NCBI RefSeq assembly: GCF_006715865.1
Contig: NZ_VFOA01000001.1
Span: 2,666,001-2,730,000 of the forward strand
Direction: 5' to 3'
DNA: 64,000 bases
Source of the DNA: Cellulomonas sp. SLBN-39
GTDB taxonomy: Bacteria; Actinomycetota; Actinomycetes; Actinomycetales; Cellulomonadaceae
Positions within the stretch are counted from its first letter, which is position 1. Each line of letters starts with the position of its first letter. Below the pieces are notes generated by a model that made no database searches, had not been told where the DNA came from, and worked only from the letters and a program-made list of their open reading frames with translations. Below are positions 51,492-63,226 of this stretch, piece after piece. Position numbers and translations under genes: made by a program.

Positions 51492-53102
51492 GCGCACGAG
51501 CACGCGGACCTGCACGACCCCGAGACCGACCCGCTCGCCACGTACGTCCTGGAGCCCGACGACGTGCGGAGCCTCCTCGCGCGCGTCGTCGCCGGGCCCT
51601 CGGCGGCGACGAGCACCTCGCACACGCCCTTCACCGGCGCCCCCATCGCGGCCGTCCCGCTGACGACGCCCGACGACCTGCCGGAGGCCGCGCGGCGGGC
51701 CCGCTCCGCGCAGCGCACCTGGGCGGCCCGCCCCCTGCGCGAGCGCACCGCCGTGCTCGGCCGCGTGCACGACCTGCTGCTCGAGCGGCAGAGCGACGTG
51801 CTCGACCTCGTGCAGATCGAGACCGGCAAGGCTCGCGCGCACGCGTGGGAGGAGGTCGGCGACGTCGCCAACGTCGCCCGCCACTACGCCGTGCGCGCCC
51901 GCCGCTACCTCGCGCCCCGCCGTGAGGCCGGCGTGCTGCCGCTCGTCTCGTCCGCACGCGTGCTGCGGCACCCCGTCGGCGTCGTCGCCGTCGTCGCGCC
52001 GTGGAACTACCCCCTGACCCTCGGGCTCGGTGACGTGCTGCCCGCGGTCGCCGCCGGCAACGCCGTGCTCCTGCGCGCCGACCCGCGCACCGCGCTCACG
52101 CTCCTGTGGTGCCACGAGCTGCTCGAGGACGCCGGGCTGCCGGCCGACGTCGTGCAGGTCGTCGTGGGCGGCCCCGACGTCGGCATGGGCCTGCTCGAGC
52201 ACGTGGACCACGCCTCCTTCACCGGCTCGACCGCGTCGGGCCGGGTGTTCGCCGCGCGCGCGGGCGAGCTCGGGGTGCCCGTGGTGCTCGAGCTCGGCGG
52301 CAAGAACCCGATGTACGTCGCGGAGGACGTCGACGTCGACGTGGCCGCCGAGGGCGCGGTACGTGCCTGCTTCGGCTCCGCCGGCCAGCTGTGCCTGAGC
52401 GTCGAGCGGATCTACGTGCACGAGGCGGTGCGCCGCGACTTCACCGACGCCTTCGTGCGTCGGGTGCGCCAGCTGCGGGTCGCACCCGGGCTGGACTACC
52501 GGTCCGACATGGGCTCCCTCGCGTCGGCCGCGCAGCTCGCGACCGTCGTCGAGCACGTCGAGGACGCCGTCGGGCTGGGTGCGACCGTGCTCACGGGCGC
52601 CGAGCAGCGCACCGACCTCGGACCGTGGTTCTACGCCCCGACGGTGCTGACCGACGTGCCCGAGCACGCCCGCCTGGCCCGCGAGGAGACGTTCGGCCCC
52701 GTCGTCGCCCTGTACCCCGTCGCGTCGGACGACGAGGCCGTCGCCGCCATGAACGACACCGAGCACGGGCTGTTCGCCAGCGTCTGGACCGCCGACACCC
52801 GCCGGGGCGCCCGCCTCGCCGCCCGCGTGCAGGCCGGTGCCGTCGTCGTCAACGAGGGCTACGCCGGTGCGTACGGCGCCGTGGCCGCGCCCCTCGGCGG
52901 GACGAAGGCGTCCGGGTACGGGGCGCGCCACGGCCGCGAGGGCCTGTGGGCCACCACCTCGTTGCAGACCGTCGTGGTGCACCGCGGCGCCCACGGGGGG
53001 CGGCTGCCGCGCACCGGTCACGTCTACGGGCTCGGGCACCACGTGTGGCCGCAGGTGCTGACCCGCTGGCTCGAGCTGCGCCGGGCCCTGCGCATCCCCT
53101 GA
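51489..53102 (+). CDS. Aldehyde dehydrogenase, succinate-semialdehyde type
   Basis: 537 residues from ATG 51489. The ALDH fold is complete: VVAPWNYPLTLGLGDVLPAV, the NAD motif FTGSTASGRVFAARA, the general-base Glu in VLELGGKNPMYV and the catalytic Cys302 in SAGQLCLSVERI. EETFGPVVALY lies near the C-terminus. It most resembles the GabD2-like group oxidising succinate semialdehyde; the substrate is not certain. A ~30-residue N-terminal lead precedes the core. Single gene between two terminators. Confidence 0.88.
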   Translation: MAHEHADLHDPETDPLATYVLEPDDVRSLLARVVAGPSAATSTSHTPFTGAPIAAVPLTTPDDLPEAARRARSAQRTWAARPLRERTAVLGRVHDLLLERQSDVLDLVQIETGKARAHAWEEVGDVANVARHYAVRARRYLAPRREAGVLPLVSSARVLRHPVGVVAVVAPWNYPLTLGLGDVLPAVAAGNAVLLRADPRTALTLLWCHELLEDAGLPADVVQVVVGGPDVGMGLLEHVDHASFTGSTASGRVFAARAGELGVPVVLELGGKNPMYVAEDVDVDVAAEGAVRACFGSAGQLCLSVERIYVHEAVRRDFTDAFVRRVRQLRVAPGLDYRSDMGSLASAAQLATVVEHVEDAVGLGATVLTGAEQRTDLGPWFYAPTVLTDVPEHARLAREETFGPVVALYPVASDDEAVAAMNDTEHGLFASVWTADTRRGARLAARVQAGAVVVNEGYAGAYGAVAAPLGGTKASGYGARHGREGLWATTSLQTVVVHRGAHGGRLPRTGHVYGLGHHVWPQVLTRWLELRRALRIP

Positions 53103-53107
53103 CCTGC

Positions 53108-53128
53108 CCGGGGCCGACCGCGCCCCGG
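53108..53128. terminator. Bidirectional terminator between ALDH and the iron ABC operon
   Basis: CCGGGGC (53108-53114) pairs with GCCCCGG (53122-53128) in the 32-nt gap between convergent genes. Confidence 0.6.
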
Positions 53129-53134
53129 AGCGGC

Positions 53135-54004
53135 TCAGGCCTGCTCGACGAGCTGGCGCAGCGGCGCCGACGCCCCGGCGTGGTGCCGGCCCACGGGGAC
53201 CACGAGCGGCGTGCCCGACACGGGGTCGGGCACCACCTGCGCCTGCATGCCGAAGACCTCCTCGACGAGCGCGGGCGTCACCACGTCCGCGGGGGCGCCC
53301 TCCGCGACGAGCCTGCCCTCGCGCAGCGCCACGAGGTGGTCCGTGTACCGCGCCGCCAGGTTGAGGTCGTGCAGCACCATGACGATGGTCGTGCCGCGGG
53401 ACCGGTTGAGGTCGGTGAGCAGGTCCAGCACCTCGACCTGGTGGGCGACGTCGAGGAACGTCGTCGGCTCGTCGAGCAGCAGCACGTCGGTCTGCTGCGC
53501 GAGGGCCATGGCGATCCACACGCGCTGGCGCTGGCCGCCCGACAGCTCGTCCACCGGGCGGTCGGCGATCTCGAGGGTGTCCGTGACCCGCAGCGCCTCC
53601 TCGACGGCGGCGTCGTCCTGCGCGGTCCAGCGGCGGAACCAGCCCTGGTGCGGGTACCGCCCGCGCCCGACGAGGTCCGCCACGGCGATGCCCTCCGGGC
53701 ACACCGGGGTCTGCGGCAGCATGCCCATCACGGTGGCGACCTGCCGGGGCGGCAGCTGCTCGACCGGCGTGCCGTCGAGCAGCACGTGCCCCGCGCGGGG
53801 CTTCAGCAGCCGGGCCATCGCCTTGAGCAGGGTCGACTTGCCGCACGCGTTGGCGCCGACGATCGTCGTGATCCGCCCCGACGGGATCGTCAGTGTCATG
53901 TCGTGCACGACGACGCGGTCGTCGTAGCCGATGGTCGCGGCCTCGACGGCGAGCGTGTGCGTCGCGGCGTCCCGCGGCTGGCCGGTGTGCTCGTGGCTCG
54001 TCAC
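53135..54004 (-). CDS. Iron-siderophore ABC transporter ATP-binding protein
   Basis: 289 residues from GTG 54004, overlapping the upstream permease stop (GTGA). Walker A is GANACGKST (50-58), the signature is LSGGQRQR, and Walker B is DVLLLDEPTTFLD, followed by the switch His in VLHDLNLAARY. FepC/FhuC-type. The usual GPNGCGKS loop reads GANACGKS, with the catalytic residues kept. It energises the two permeases encoded upstream in the same operon. Confidence 0.94.
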   Translation of the reverse strand: MTSHEHTGQPRDAATHTLAVEAATIGYDDRVVVHDMTLTIPSGRITTIVGANACGKSTLLKAMARLLKPRAGHVLLDGTPVEQLPPRQVATVMGMLPQTPVCPEGIAVADLVGRGRYPHQGWFRRWTAQDDAAVEEALRVTDTLEIADRPVDELSGGQRQRVWIAMALAQQTDVLLLDEPTTFLDVAHQVEVLDLLTDLNRSRGTTIVMVLHDLNLAARYTDHLVALREGRLVAEGAPADVVTPALVEEVFGMQAQVVPDPVSGTPLVVPVGRHHAGASAPLRQLVEQA

Positions 54005-55056
54005 AGACGTCCTCCGGAACGGTTGGTCCTGGCCAGCAGCCAGAGCAGGTAGGGGGCACCGAGCACGCCCGTGACCACGCCCACGGGGAAGCGTGCCACG
54101 AGCAGGTGCTGGCCGACGAGGTCGCCGGCGAGCACGAGGACCGCACCGACGAGACCGGCGGGCACGAGCAGGGAGCCCGTGCCGCGCAGGAGGCGGTGGG
54201 CGATCGGCCCGGACAGGAACGCGACGAACGCGATGGGCCCCGTCGTGGCCGTGCCGACCGACACGAGCGCGACAGCCACGAGGAGCAGGGCGAGCCGCGC
54301 CCGGTCGGGCCGGACGCCCAGCCCGGCCGCGGCCTCGTCGCCGAGCTGCAGGATGGGCAGGCGGCGCGCGACGACGAGCAGCAGCGGCACGAGCACGGCC
54401 ATCGCCGCGGCGAGCGGGCCGAGGCCCGCCCAGAACGCCGAGTTCAGGCTGCCGGTGAGCCAGCGCAGCGCCTCGTTCGCGTCGTAGACCCCGGCGCGGG
54501 TCATCGCGTAGTTGATGACGGAGTCGAGCATCGCGCCGACCGCGATGCCGATGAGCACCAGTCGCGCCCCCTGGACGCCCCGCCGCCACGACAACGCGTA
54601 GATCAGACCCGCGACGACGAGCCCGGAGACGACCGCGACGACGGACACGCCGGGGCCGGACGCGCCGAGCAGCGTGATCGCCACGACGGCAGCGGCGCTC
54701 GCACCGGCGCTGACGCCGATGATGTCCGGGCTCGCCAGCGGGTTGCGCAGCATCGTCTGGAACACGGCGCCGCCCATGCCGAACGCGACGCCCGCCAGCA
54801 GGCCCGTGAGCACGCGCGGTCCGCGCAGCGTGCCGATCGTGAACGACGCGCCGGGCACCCGCTCGCCGAGCAGCAGCACGCGTACCGCGTCGACGGGGGA
54901 GTAGAGGCGCTCGCCGACGCACAGCCCGACGACCACGAGGGCCAGCACGGTCACGACGAGGCCCGTGACGACGAGACGGCGGTGGCGCGTGCGACGACGG
55001 CGGCCGGCCGCGACCGGCGAGGCCGCCGGTGCGGCGGGCGCGAGGGCGGCGCTCAC
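54001..55056 (-). CDS. Iron-siderophore ABC transporter permease (FecCD family, second)
   Basis: 351 residues from GTG 55056. After a basic N-terminus about ten hydrophobic segments follow. FecCD marks include RGPRVLTGLLAGVAFGMGGA, FQTMLRNPLASPDIIGVSAG and ATTGPIAFVAFLSGPIAHRL. FepG/FecD-like. It overlaps both neighbours by four bases, so the operon is translated as a chain. Together with the first permease it forms the membrane channel. Confidence 0.93.
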   Translation of the reverse strand: MSAALAPAAPAASPVAAGRRRRTRHRRLVVTGLVVTVLALVVVGLCVGERLYSPVDAVRVLLLGERVPGASFTIGTLRGPRVLTGLLAGVAFGMGGAVFQTMLRNPLASPDIIGVSAGASAAAVVAITLLGASGPGVSVVAVVSGLVVAGLIYALSWRRGVQGARLVLIGIAVGAMLDSVINYAMTRAGVYDANEALRWLTGSLNSAFWAGLGPLAAAMAVLVPLLLVVARRLPILQLGDEAAAGLGVRPDRARLALLLVAVALVSVGTATTGPIAFVAFLSGPIAHRLLRGTGSLLVPAGLVGAVLVLAGDLVGQHLLVARFPVGVVTGVLGAPYLLWLLARTNRSGGRL

Positions 55057-56102
55057 AGCTCACGCACCTGACGGCGCCGGATGATCGCGATGAACACGGG
55101 CGCACCGAGCACGGCGGTGACGATGCCGACCTCGATCTCCTGCGGCCGGGCCACGACGCGGCCGACCACGTCGGCCACGAGCAGCAGCGCGGCGCCGAGC
55201 ACCGCGGAGTACGGCAGGAGCCAGCGGTGGCTCGGCCCGGTGAAGGCGCGGGCCAGGTGCGGGACGACCAGGCCGACGAAGCCGATGGGGCCGGCGATCG
55301 CGACGGCCGTGCCGCACAGCAGCACCACCGCCAGTGCGCCGACCAGCCGGACGACGAGGGTGCGCTGACCCAGACCCGTCGCGAGCTCGTCACCGAGCGC
55401 GAGGGCGTCCATGCCCCGTGCGCAGCCCACGGCCAGCACGGCGCCGACGAGGAGGAAGGGGGCGACCCGGGCGATGTCCGCGAGGTCCGCGCGCCCGATC
55501 GAGCCGATCTGCCAGAACCGGAACGTGTCGAACACGTCGGTGCGCGAGAGCAGCACCATCGAGACCGCCGAGCTCAGCGCGGCGCTCGTCGCGGCACCGG
55601 CGAGCGCGAGCTTGAGGGGCGTGGCGCCCTCGCGGCCCAGCGACCCGATCCCGTACACGAGCGCCGACGCCGCGGCCGCACCGGCGAACGCGAGCCACAC
55701 GTACTGCGTCAGCGTCGACAGCCCGAGCCAGGCGATGCCCATGACCACGAACAGGGACGCGCCCGAGCTGACCCCCAGCAGCAGCGGGTCCGCGAGGGGG
55801 TTGCGGGTCAGGCCCTGCATCACGGCGCCGGCGAGACCGAGCGCGGCGCCCACGAGCAGACCCAGCACGGTCCGGGCGACGCGGGACTGCACGGCGGCCT
55901 GGGCGATGACGTCCATGTCCGGGTGCAGGACGCCGGCGACGACGTCCTGCCAGCCCACCACGCGGGTGCCGAACGCGAGCGACGCCAGCACCGCCAGGGC
56001 GAGCCCGGCCACGGCGACCGTCAGCCCGACGGAGCGGCGGCGGCGCAGCGACGCCGACCGCCCCCCGGAGGAGGCGGTCGGCGTCGGGTGGAGCAGGGTC
56101 AC
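55053..56102 (-). CDS. Iron-siderophore ABC transporter permease (FecCD family, first)
   Basis: 349 residues from GTG 56102, overlapping the binding-protein stop. FecCD marks are VARTVLGLLVGAALGLAGAV, MQGLTRNPLADPLLLGVSSG and AIAGPIGFVGLVVPHLARAF. About nine or ten membrane segments are visible. FepD/FecC-like partner of the other permease. The C-terminus ends in RRRQVREL. Confidence 0.93.
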   Translation of the reverse strand: MTLLHPTPTASSGGRSASLRRRRSVGLTVAVAGLALAVLASLAFGTRVVGWQDVVAGVLHPDMDVIAQAAVQSRVARTVLGLLVGAALGLAGAVMQGLTRNPLADPLLLGVSSGASLFVVMGIAWLGLSTLTQYVWLAFAGAAAASALVYGIGSLGREGATPLKLALAGAATSAALSSAVSMVLLSRTDVFDTFRFWQIGSIGRADLADIARVAPFLLVGAVLAVGCARGMDALALGDELATGLGQRTLVVRLVGALAVVLLCGTAVAIAGPIGFVGLVVPHLARAFTGPSHRWLLPYSAVLGAALLLVADVVGRVVARPQEIEVGIVTAVLGAPVFIAIIRRRQVREL

Positions 56103-57154
56103 CCGACCTGCTCGGCGGCGGCCTGGAACAGGTCCAGGTAGTCCTCGAGGACCCACGGGATCGAGAGGACCGTCGGGCCGGACGTCGCGGCCGAGATCGG
56201 CTCGGCGTTCGGGACCACCACGACGGAGCCGCGCTCGACGGCGGGGATCTTGCCGATCAGCGGGTCGGCCTGCAGCGTCTCGAGCGTGGTGTCGTCGCCG
56301 TAGGTGACGAGCACGTCGACGTCGGCCAGGGTGTCGGCCTCCTCCGCGGACAGGTTCACGTAGAACTGGTCCGTGTCGCCGGCGAGCTCGACGACCGACG
56401 GCGCGTCGACGAGGCCGAGGTCGCTGAGCAGCTGCACGCGGGCGTCGAGCGGGGTGTAGACACCGATCGTGCTCGGGTCGGCGGGGTCGATCCACGTGTA
56501 GGCGACGGTCTTGCCCTCGACGTCGGGCCGCTCGGCGAGCGCCTCGTCGATCTGCGCGAGGACGTCGTCGACGAGGGCCTGGGCCTCGGCCTTGAGGCCG
56601 AGCGCCTCGCCGTCGATGAGCGCCATGTCCTTCCAGCTCGTGCCCCACGCGAACTCGGGGTAGGAGACCGTCGGGGCGATCTCGGACAGCGTCGTCCAGT
56701 CCTCCTCGGTCAGGCCGGAGTAGGCCGCCAGGACGACGTCGGGCTCGGTGTTCGCGACCTGCTCGAACGGGATGCCGTCGGTCTCGTCGAACAGCTCCGG
56801 CAGCGCGTCGCCGGTGGCGTCCAGGGCCTCGAGGCCCGCGAACGTCCAGGGCAGGACGCCGTCGCCGTCGTCGTCGCCGTAGGTCGTCAGCTGGATCCCG
56901 ACGGGGGCGACGCCGAGCGCGATCGGCACGTCGTGGTTGCCCCAGTTGACGGTCGCGACCCGCTCGGGCTGCGCCTCGACGGTGGTCTCGCCGAACGTGT
57001 TCGTCAGGGTGACCGGGAACGTGCCGGACGCGCTCGCGGCGGTCTCGGTCGCGTCGGTCGTGGTGCCGGACGTCGTGGCGCAGGCCGTGAGCGTGAGCCC
57101 GACGGCGGCGACGGCGGCGACGGCCCGGAGCGGGCGGAGGTGTGCGGGGCGCAT
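56099..57154 (-). CDS. Iron-siderophore substrate-binding lipoprotein
   Basis: 351 residues from ATG 57154, with GAGGGATCCC upstream. The signal peptide ends in the lipobox LTAC with Cys25 lipidated. The mature protein has the TroA-like two-lobe pattern of FecB/FepB: PERVATVNWGNHDVPIALGV, NTEPDVVLAAYSGLTEED and PNAEPISAATSGPTVLSIPW. It delivers Fe-siderophore to the permeases. The frame is open to 57253, but the IdeR-type box lies in that stretch, so the shorter start is right. Confidence 0.93.
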   Translation of the reverse strand: MRPAHLRPLRAVAAVAAVGLTLTACATTSGTTTDATETAASASGTFPVTLTNTFGETTVEAQPERVATVNWGNHDVPIALGVAPVGIQLTTYGDDDGDGVLPWTFAGLEALDATGDALPELFDETDGIPFEQVANTEPDVVLAAYSGLTEEDWTTLSEIAPTVSYPEFAWGTSWKDMALIDGEALGLKAEAQALVDDVLAQIDEALAERPDVEGKTVAYTWIDPADPSTIGVYTPLDARVQLLSDLGLVDAPSVVELAGDTDQFYVNLSAEEADTLADVDVLVTYGDDTTLETLQADPLIGKIPAVERGSVVVVPNAEPISAATSGPTVLSIPWVLEDYLDLFQAAAEQVG

Positions 57155-57178
57155 GGGATCCCTCGGTGGTGCGGACGA

Positions 57179-57197
57179 TAAGGCCAGGCTCACCTTA
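57179..57197. promoter_or_regulatory. IdeR/DtxR/DmdR-type iron box
   Basis: TAAGGCCAGGCTCACCTTA matches the consensus TWAGGTWAGSCTWACCTWA at 16 of 19 positions by my count. It begins 24 nt upstream of the binding-protein start, the position expected for iron repression of this operon. Confidence 0.85.
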
Positions 57198-57240
57198 CTG
57201 CCGTGGGGAGGGTGCGCGGGCGCGGTGTTCGTCACACAGG

Positions 57241-57281
57241 ACGGGCCCGCCACCGCGCCGGTCGGCGCGGGGCGGGCCCGT
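57241..57281 (-). terminator. Terminator after ackA
   Basis: ACGGGCCCGCC (57241-57251) pairs with GGCGGGCCCGT (57271-57281). An inner CCGCGCC/GGCGCGG stem with a GGTC loop extends it. It lies 12 nt past the ackA stop and isolates it from the iron operon. Confidence 0.85.
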
Positions 57282-57293
57282 GGGGTCCTGCAG

Positions 57294-58498
<1,205 letters not shown>

Positions 58499-58502
<4 letters not shown>

Positions 58503-60622
58503 CGTGCGGCTGCCTCCGGGTCGGTGCTGGTGGGGGTGTCGAGCGACGCGGCGGCCAGGGCCTGCGCCTGGATCGCCGTGATCGCCACGGTGTTGACGAT
58601 GTCCTGCACGAGCGCCCCGCGCGACAGGTCGTTCACGGGCTTGCGCAGGCCCTGCAGGACGGGGCCGATCGCGACCGCGCCCGCGGAGCGCTGCACGGCC
58701 TTGTACGTGTTGTTGCCCGTGTTCAGGTCGGGGAACACGAAGACCGTCGCACGGCCCGCGACCGCCGAGTCGGGCATCTTCGTCTTCGCCACCGAGGCGT
58801 CCACGGCGGCGTCGTACTGGATCGGTCCCTCGACGGACAGGTCCGGGCGGCGCTCGCGCACGAGGGCGGTGGCCTCGCGGACCTTCTCCACGTCGGCACC
58901 CGTGCCGGACTCGCCCGTGGAGTACGAGAGCATCGCGATCCGCGGCTCGATGCCGAACTGCGCGGCCGTCTCCGCCGAGGAGATCGCGATGTCCGCCAGC
59001 TGCTCGGCCGTCGGGTCGGGGATGACCGCGCAGTCGGCGTAGACGAGCACCCGGTCCTCCAGGCACATGAGGAAGGCGCTGGAGACGTTGTTCGTGCCGG
59101 GTGCGGTCTTGATGATCTCGAACGACGGCTTGATGGTGTGCGCCGTGGTGTGGATCGCGCCCGAGACCATGCCGTCCGCGAGGCCGAGCTGCACCATGAG
59201 CGTGCCGAAGTACGACACCGACGAGACGATCTCCCGGGCCCGCTCCACCGTCATGCCCTTGTGCTTGCGCAGCTCGGTGTACGCCTCGGCGAACCGCTCC
59301 AGCGTCTCGCCGTTCTTCGGGTCGATGACCTGGGCCTCGTCCAGGTCGAGCCCCAGCTCGGTGGCCCGGGCCCGGATCGACGCCTCGTCGCCCAGGATCG
59401 TCAGGTCCGCCACGTGACGCTGCAGCAGCGTCGACGCCGCCCGCAGGATCCGGTCGTCGCCGCCCTCGGGGAGCACGATGTGCTTGCGGTCCGTGCGCGC
59501 CCGGTCGAGCAGCTGGTACTCGAACATCAGGGGGGTGACCACGCTCGGGCGCTCGACCTCCAGCGCCGCGAGCAGCGCCGCACCGTCGACGTGCTGCTCG
59601 AACAGCGCCAGCGCCGTGTCGACCTTGCGCTGCGAGTCCTGCGTCAGCCGGCCCCGCGTGGCCGCCGCCGCGCTCGCCGAGCGGAACGTGCCGAGGTTCG
59701 TCGTGATCAGCGGCAGGCGCGAGCCCAGGCCGCCCACGAGGCGCTCGATCGACGGCGCCGGGGCCAGGCCGCCGTTGAGGATGATGCCCGCCAGCGACGG
59801 GAAGCCCTCCGCCTGGTGCGCCATGAGCAGTCCCAGCAGCACGTCCGCCCGGTCGCCCGGCGTGATGACGACGGCACCGTCCTGCAGGCGGTCCAGCAGG
59901 TGCTCGATCGACATCGCGCCGACCAGCACGTCGAGGACCTCGCGCTGCAGCAGCACCTCGTCGCCGCCCACCAGCGTGCCGCCGACGGCCTCCATGAGCT
60001 GGCGCAGCGTCGGGGCGTACAGCAGCGGGGAGTCCGGCAGCGCCCACACCGGCACGGGGCCCGAGAGCGCCTGCTGGATCTGCGGCAGGTACCCGGGCGC
60101 GCAGCGGTTCGCCACCACCGCGACGACCTGGGCGTGGTTCGCGGCGATCTCGGAGTGCGCGACCTCGGCCGCGTGCCCCATCTCGTCGGGGGAGCGGTTC
60201 GCGCCGTTGACGACCAGCACCACGGGGGCGCCGAGGTTCGCGGCGATCCGCGCGTTGTACGCCAGCTCCGTCGGGCCGGCGACGTCCGTGTAGTCGGTGC
60301 CGACGACGACCACCGCGTCGCAGCGGCGCTCCACGTCGTGGAACCGCGAGACGATCCGCGACAGCGCCCCCTCGGGGTCGGCGATGACCTCCTCGTACGT
60401 GGCGCCCACCGCCTCGTCGTACGCGACGTCCACGCCGTCGTGCTCCAGCAGCAGGTCCAGGACGTAGTCCCGCTCCTGCGTCGATCGGGCCACCGGCCGG
60501 AACACCCCGACCCGCTGCACCGACCGTGTCAGCAGGTCGACCAGGCCGAGGGCGACCACCGACTTGCCGGTGTTCCCCTCGGCGGACATCACGTAGATCG
60601 TGCGGGCCACTGTCGCGCTCAC
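58499..60622 (-). CDS. pta: Phosphate acetyltransferase, long form
   Basis: 707 residues from GTG 60622; GTG 60610 is an alternative. Domains: N-terminal P-loop BioD-like domain (SAEGNTGKS at 13-21), a DRTGG domain (~220-330) and the C-terminal PTA_PTB catalytic domain (~380-690). That last domain has VLPEGGDDRILRAA, SGAIHTTAHTIKPSFEIIKT and FPDLNTGNNTYKAVQRSAGA. Interconverts acetyl phosphate and acetyl-CoA. The long form is often allosteric. Lies 93 nt after xfp with a hairpin in the gap. Confidence 0.95.
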
Positions 60623-60665
60623 TCCCCGTCGCGGCCCCGGTGGGGGCCTGTCGTCGTCGCGGGGC

Positions 60666-60696
60666 GGGCGGTCCCACCGGGTCGGCCGGACCGCCC
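60666..60696 (-). other. Stem-loop between xfp and pta
   Basis: GGGCGGTCC (60666-60674) pairs with GGACCGCCC (60688-60696), 13-nt loop. It may lower pta-ackA expression relative to xfp. Confidence 0.5.
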
Positions 60697-60715
60697 TCCC
60701 CACGACGTGCTGCTG

Positions 60716-63226
60716 CTACTCGTTGTCGCCGCCCGTGAAGACCGTCGCCGCGATCTCCCCCTCGGCTGCCGCGTCCCCGGCGTCCGGCCACACCCAGTCG
60801 CGCACCTCGGGGAGGTCCTCCCCGTGCTCACGGGTGTGCTGGCGCGCCGCCAGGCGTGCGTCGACCATCCGCTGGCGCAGACCCGCCTGCGAGGCGCGCA
60901 GGCCCTTGACGTGGTCGATCACGTCGATCACCAGGTGGTACCGGTCGAGGTCGTTGAGCATGACCATGTCGAACGGCGTCGTGGTCGTGCCCTCCTCCTT
61001 GTACCCCCGCACGTGCAGGTTCTTGTGCCCGTTGCGGCGGTACGTGAGGCGGTGGATCAGCCACGGGTACCCGTGGTAGGCGAACACCACCGGCCGGTCC
61101 GCGGTGAAGATCGTGTCGAACTCCCGGTCGGACAGGCCGTGCGGGTGCTCGCGCTCGTCCTGCAGGCGCATGAGGTCGACGACGTTGACCACGCGCACCT
61201 TCAGGTCGGGCAGCTCGCGCCGCAGGATGTCCGCCGCCGCGAGCACCTCGAGGGTCGGAACGTCGCCGGCGGCGCCGAGCACGACGTCCGGCTCCTCGCC
61301 GGGCACCTCGGTGCCCGCCCACTCCCAGATGCCCAGCCCGCGCGTGCAGTGCGCCACGGCCTGGTCCATCGTCAGGAAGTTCGGCGCCGGCTGCTTGCCC
61401 GACACCACGACGTTCACGTACTGACGGCTGCGCAGGCAGTGGTCGTACGTGGACAGGAGCGTGTTCGCGTCCGGCGGCAGGTACACCCGGACGACCTCGG
61501 CCTTCTTGTTGACCACGTGGTCGATGAAGCCGGGGTCCTGGTGGCTGAAGCCGTTGTGGTCCTGCCGCCACACGTGGCTCGAGAGCAGGTAGTTCAGGCT
61601 CGCGATCGGCCGCCGCCACGGGATGTGGTTGGTGACCTTCAGCCACTTCGCGTGCTGGTTGAACATCGAGTCGACGATGTGGATGAACGCCTCGTAGCTG
61701 GTGAACAGCCCGTGGCGGCCGGTGAGCAGGTAGCCCTCCAGCCAGCCCTGGCACTGGTGCTCCGAGAGCATCTCCATGACGCGGCCCGCGCGGGACATGT
61801 GCTCGTCGACGTCGGCGCCGAGGAAGTCCGCGTTCCACTGCTTGTCCGTGACCTCGTACACCGCCTGGAGGCGGTTCGACGCGGTCTCGTCCGGGCCGAA
61901 GATCCGGAAGTTGTCCGGGTTCCGGCGGATCACCTCGGTCAGGTACTGGCCGAGGACGCGCGGCGCCTCGGAGATCGTCGCGCCCGGGGCCGGCACGTCC
62001 TGCGCGAAGTCCCGGAAGTCCGGCAGCCGCAGGTCCTTGAGCAGGAGCCCGCCGTTGGCCTGCGGGTTCGCGCTCATGCGGAGGTCGCCCACCGGGTTGA
62101 TGCGGCGCAGGTCGTCGTCGATGCGACCCGTCGCGTCGAACAGCTCCGCCGGGCGGTACGACTGCAGCCACTCCTCGAGCACCGCCAGGTGCTCGGGGGT
62201 GTCCCGCGCGCTGGCGAGCGGCACCTGGTGCGCGCGCCACGAGCCCGTCGTCTTCTTGCCGTCGATCTCCGCCGGTCCCGTCCAGCCCTTGGGGGAGCGC
62301 AGCACGATCATCGGGTACATCGGGCGCGACTCGTCGCCGCGCGCCGCCCGCTCCTTGATGTCCGCGATCTCGTCGAGGACCTCGTCGAGCAGCGCCGCGA
62401 AGCGGCGGTGGATGCTCAGGTCGTCCTCGTCGTCGAAGCCCGCGACGAACACGTGCGGCTTGTGGCCGTACCCGACCATGAGCGCCTCGAGCTCGTCGTC
62501 GCTGATGCGCGCCAGCACCGTCGGGTTCGCGATCTTGTACCCGTTGAGGTGCAGGATCGGCAGGACGATGCCGTCCTGGCGCGGGTTGACGAACTTGTTC
62601 GAGTGCCAGCTCGTCGCCAGCGGGCCCGTCTCGGCCTCGCCGTCGCCGACGACCGCCGCGACCAGCAGGTCCGGGTTGTCGAACGCCGCGCCGTACGCGT
62701 GGCTCAGCGCGTAGCCGAGCTCGCCGCCCTCGTGGATCGAGCCCGGCGTCTCCGGGGCCACGTGGCTCGGGATGCCGCCCGGGAACGAGAACTGCCGGAA
62801 CAGCCGGCGCAGGCCCTCCTCGTCCTCCGTGATGTCCGAGTAGACCTCGGAGTACGTGCCGTCGAGGTAGGCGCTCGCCACCAGGCCCGGACCGCCGTGG
62901 CCGGGGCCCGTGACGTAGATGGTCGACTGCTGCCGCTCCGCGATCGCGCGGTTGAGGTGCGCGTAGAGGAAGTTCAGGCCCGGGGTGGTGCCCCAGTGGC
63001 CGAGCAGACGGGGCTTGACGTCGTCGCGCGAGAGCGGACGACGCAGCAGGGGGTTGTCCAGCAGGTAGATCTGGCCGACGGACATGAAGTTGGCGGCACG
63101 CCACCACTTCTCGATCCGTCGGAGGGTGGCATCGTCGACCTCGCCGCTGCCGCGCCGCCATGCGCGGGGCGCATCGACGTCGGCCGGCGGTCCGCCGGTG
63201 CCCTGTGGTGCTGTGGTGGTGCTCAT
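60716..63226 (-). CDS. xfp: Phosphoketolase (xylulose-5-P / fructose-6-P)
   Basis: 836 residues from ATG 63226, with GGAGCGAC upstream. A thiamine-diphosphate enzyme cleaving xylulose-5-phosphate or fructose-6-phosphate to acetyl phosphate plus a shorter sugar phosphate. Marks: [68 protein letters not shown] and the C-terminal [11 protein letters not shown] and [11 protein letters not shown]. Length agrees with the family. Whether it prefers X5P or F6P cannot be read from sequence. Heads xfp-pta-ackA. Confidence 0.95.
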   Translation of the reverse strand: MSTTTAPQGTGGPPADVDAPRAWRRGSGEVDDATLRRIEKWWRAANFMSVGQIYLLDNPLLRRPLSRDDVKPRLLGHWGTTPGLNFLYAHLNRAIAERQQSTIYVTGPGHGGPGLVASAYLDGTYSEVYSDITEDEEGLRRLFRQFSFPGGIPSHVAPETPGSIHEGGELGYALSHAYGAAFDNPDLLVAAVVGDGEAETGPLATSWHSNKFVNPRQDGIVLPILHLNGYKIANPTVLARISDDELEALMVGYGHKPHVFVAGFDDEDDLSIHRRFAALLDEVLDEIADIKERAARGDESRPMYPMIVLRSPKGWTGPAEIDGKKTTGSWRAHQVPLASARDTPEHLAVLEEWLQSYRPAELFDATGRIDDDLRRINPVGDLRMSANPQANGGLLLKDLRLPDFRDFAQDVPAPGATISEAPRVLGQYLTEVIRRNPDNFRIFGPDETASNRLQAVYEVTDKQWNADFLGADVDEHMSRAGRVMEMLSEHQCQGWLEGYLLTGRHGLFTSYEAFIHIVDSMFNQHAKWLKVTNHIPWRRPIASLNYLLSSHVWRQDHNGFSHQDPGFIDHVVNKKAEVVRVYLPPDANTLLSTYDHCLRSRQYVNVVVSGKQPAPNFLTMDQAVAHCTRGLGIWEWAGTEVPGEEPDVVLGAAGDVPTLEVLAAADILRRELPDLKVRVVNVVDLMRLQDEREHPHGLSDREFDTIFTADRPVVFAYHGYPWLIHRLTYRRNGHKNLHVRGYKEEGTTTTPFDMVMLNDLDRYHLVIDVIDHVKGLRASQAGLRQRMVDARLAARQHTREHGEDLPEVRDWVWPDAGDAAAEGEIAATVFTGGDNE

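Noticed and set aside
57155..57253. A longer N-terminus of the iron-binding lipoprotein starting at 57253.
   Set aside because: It would translate through the iron box and place the signal peptide internally.
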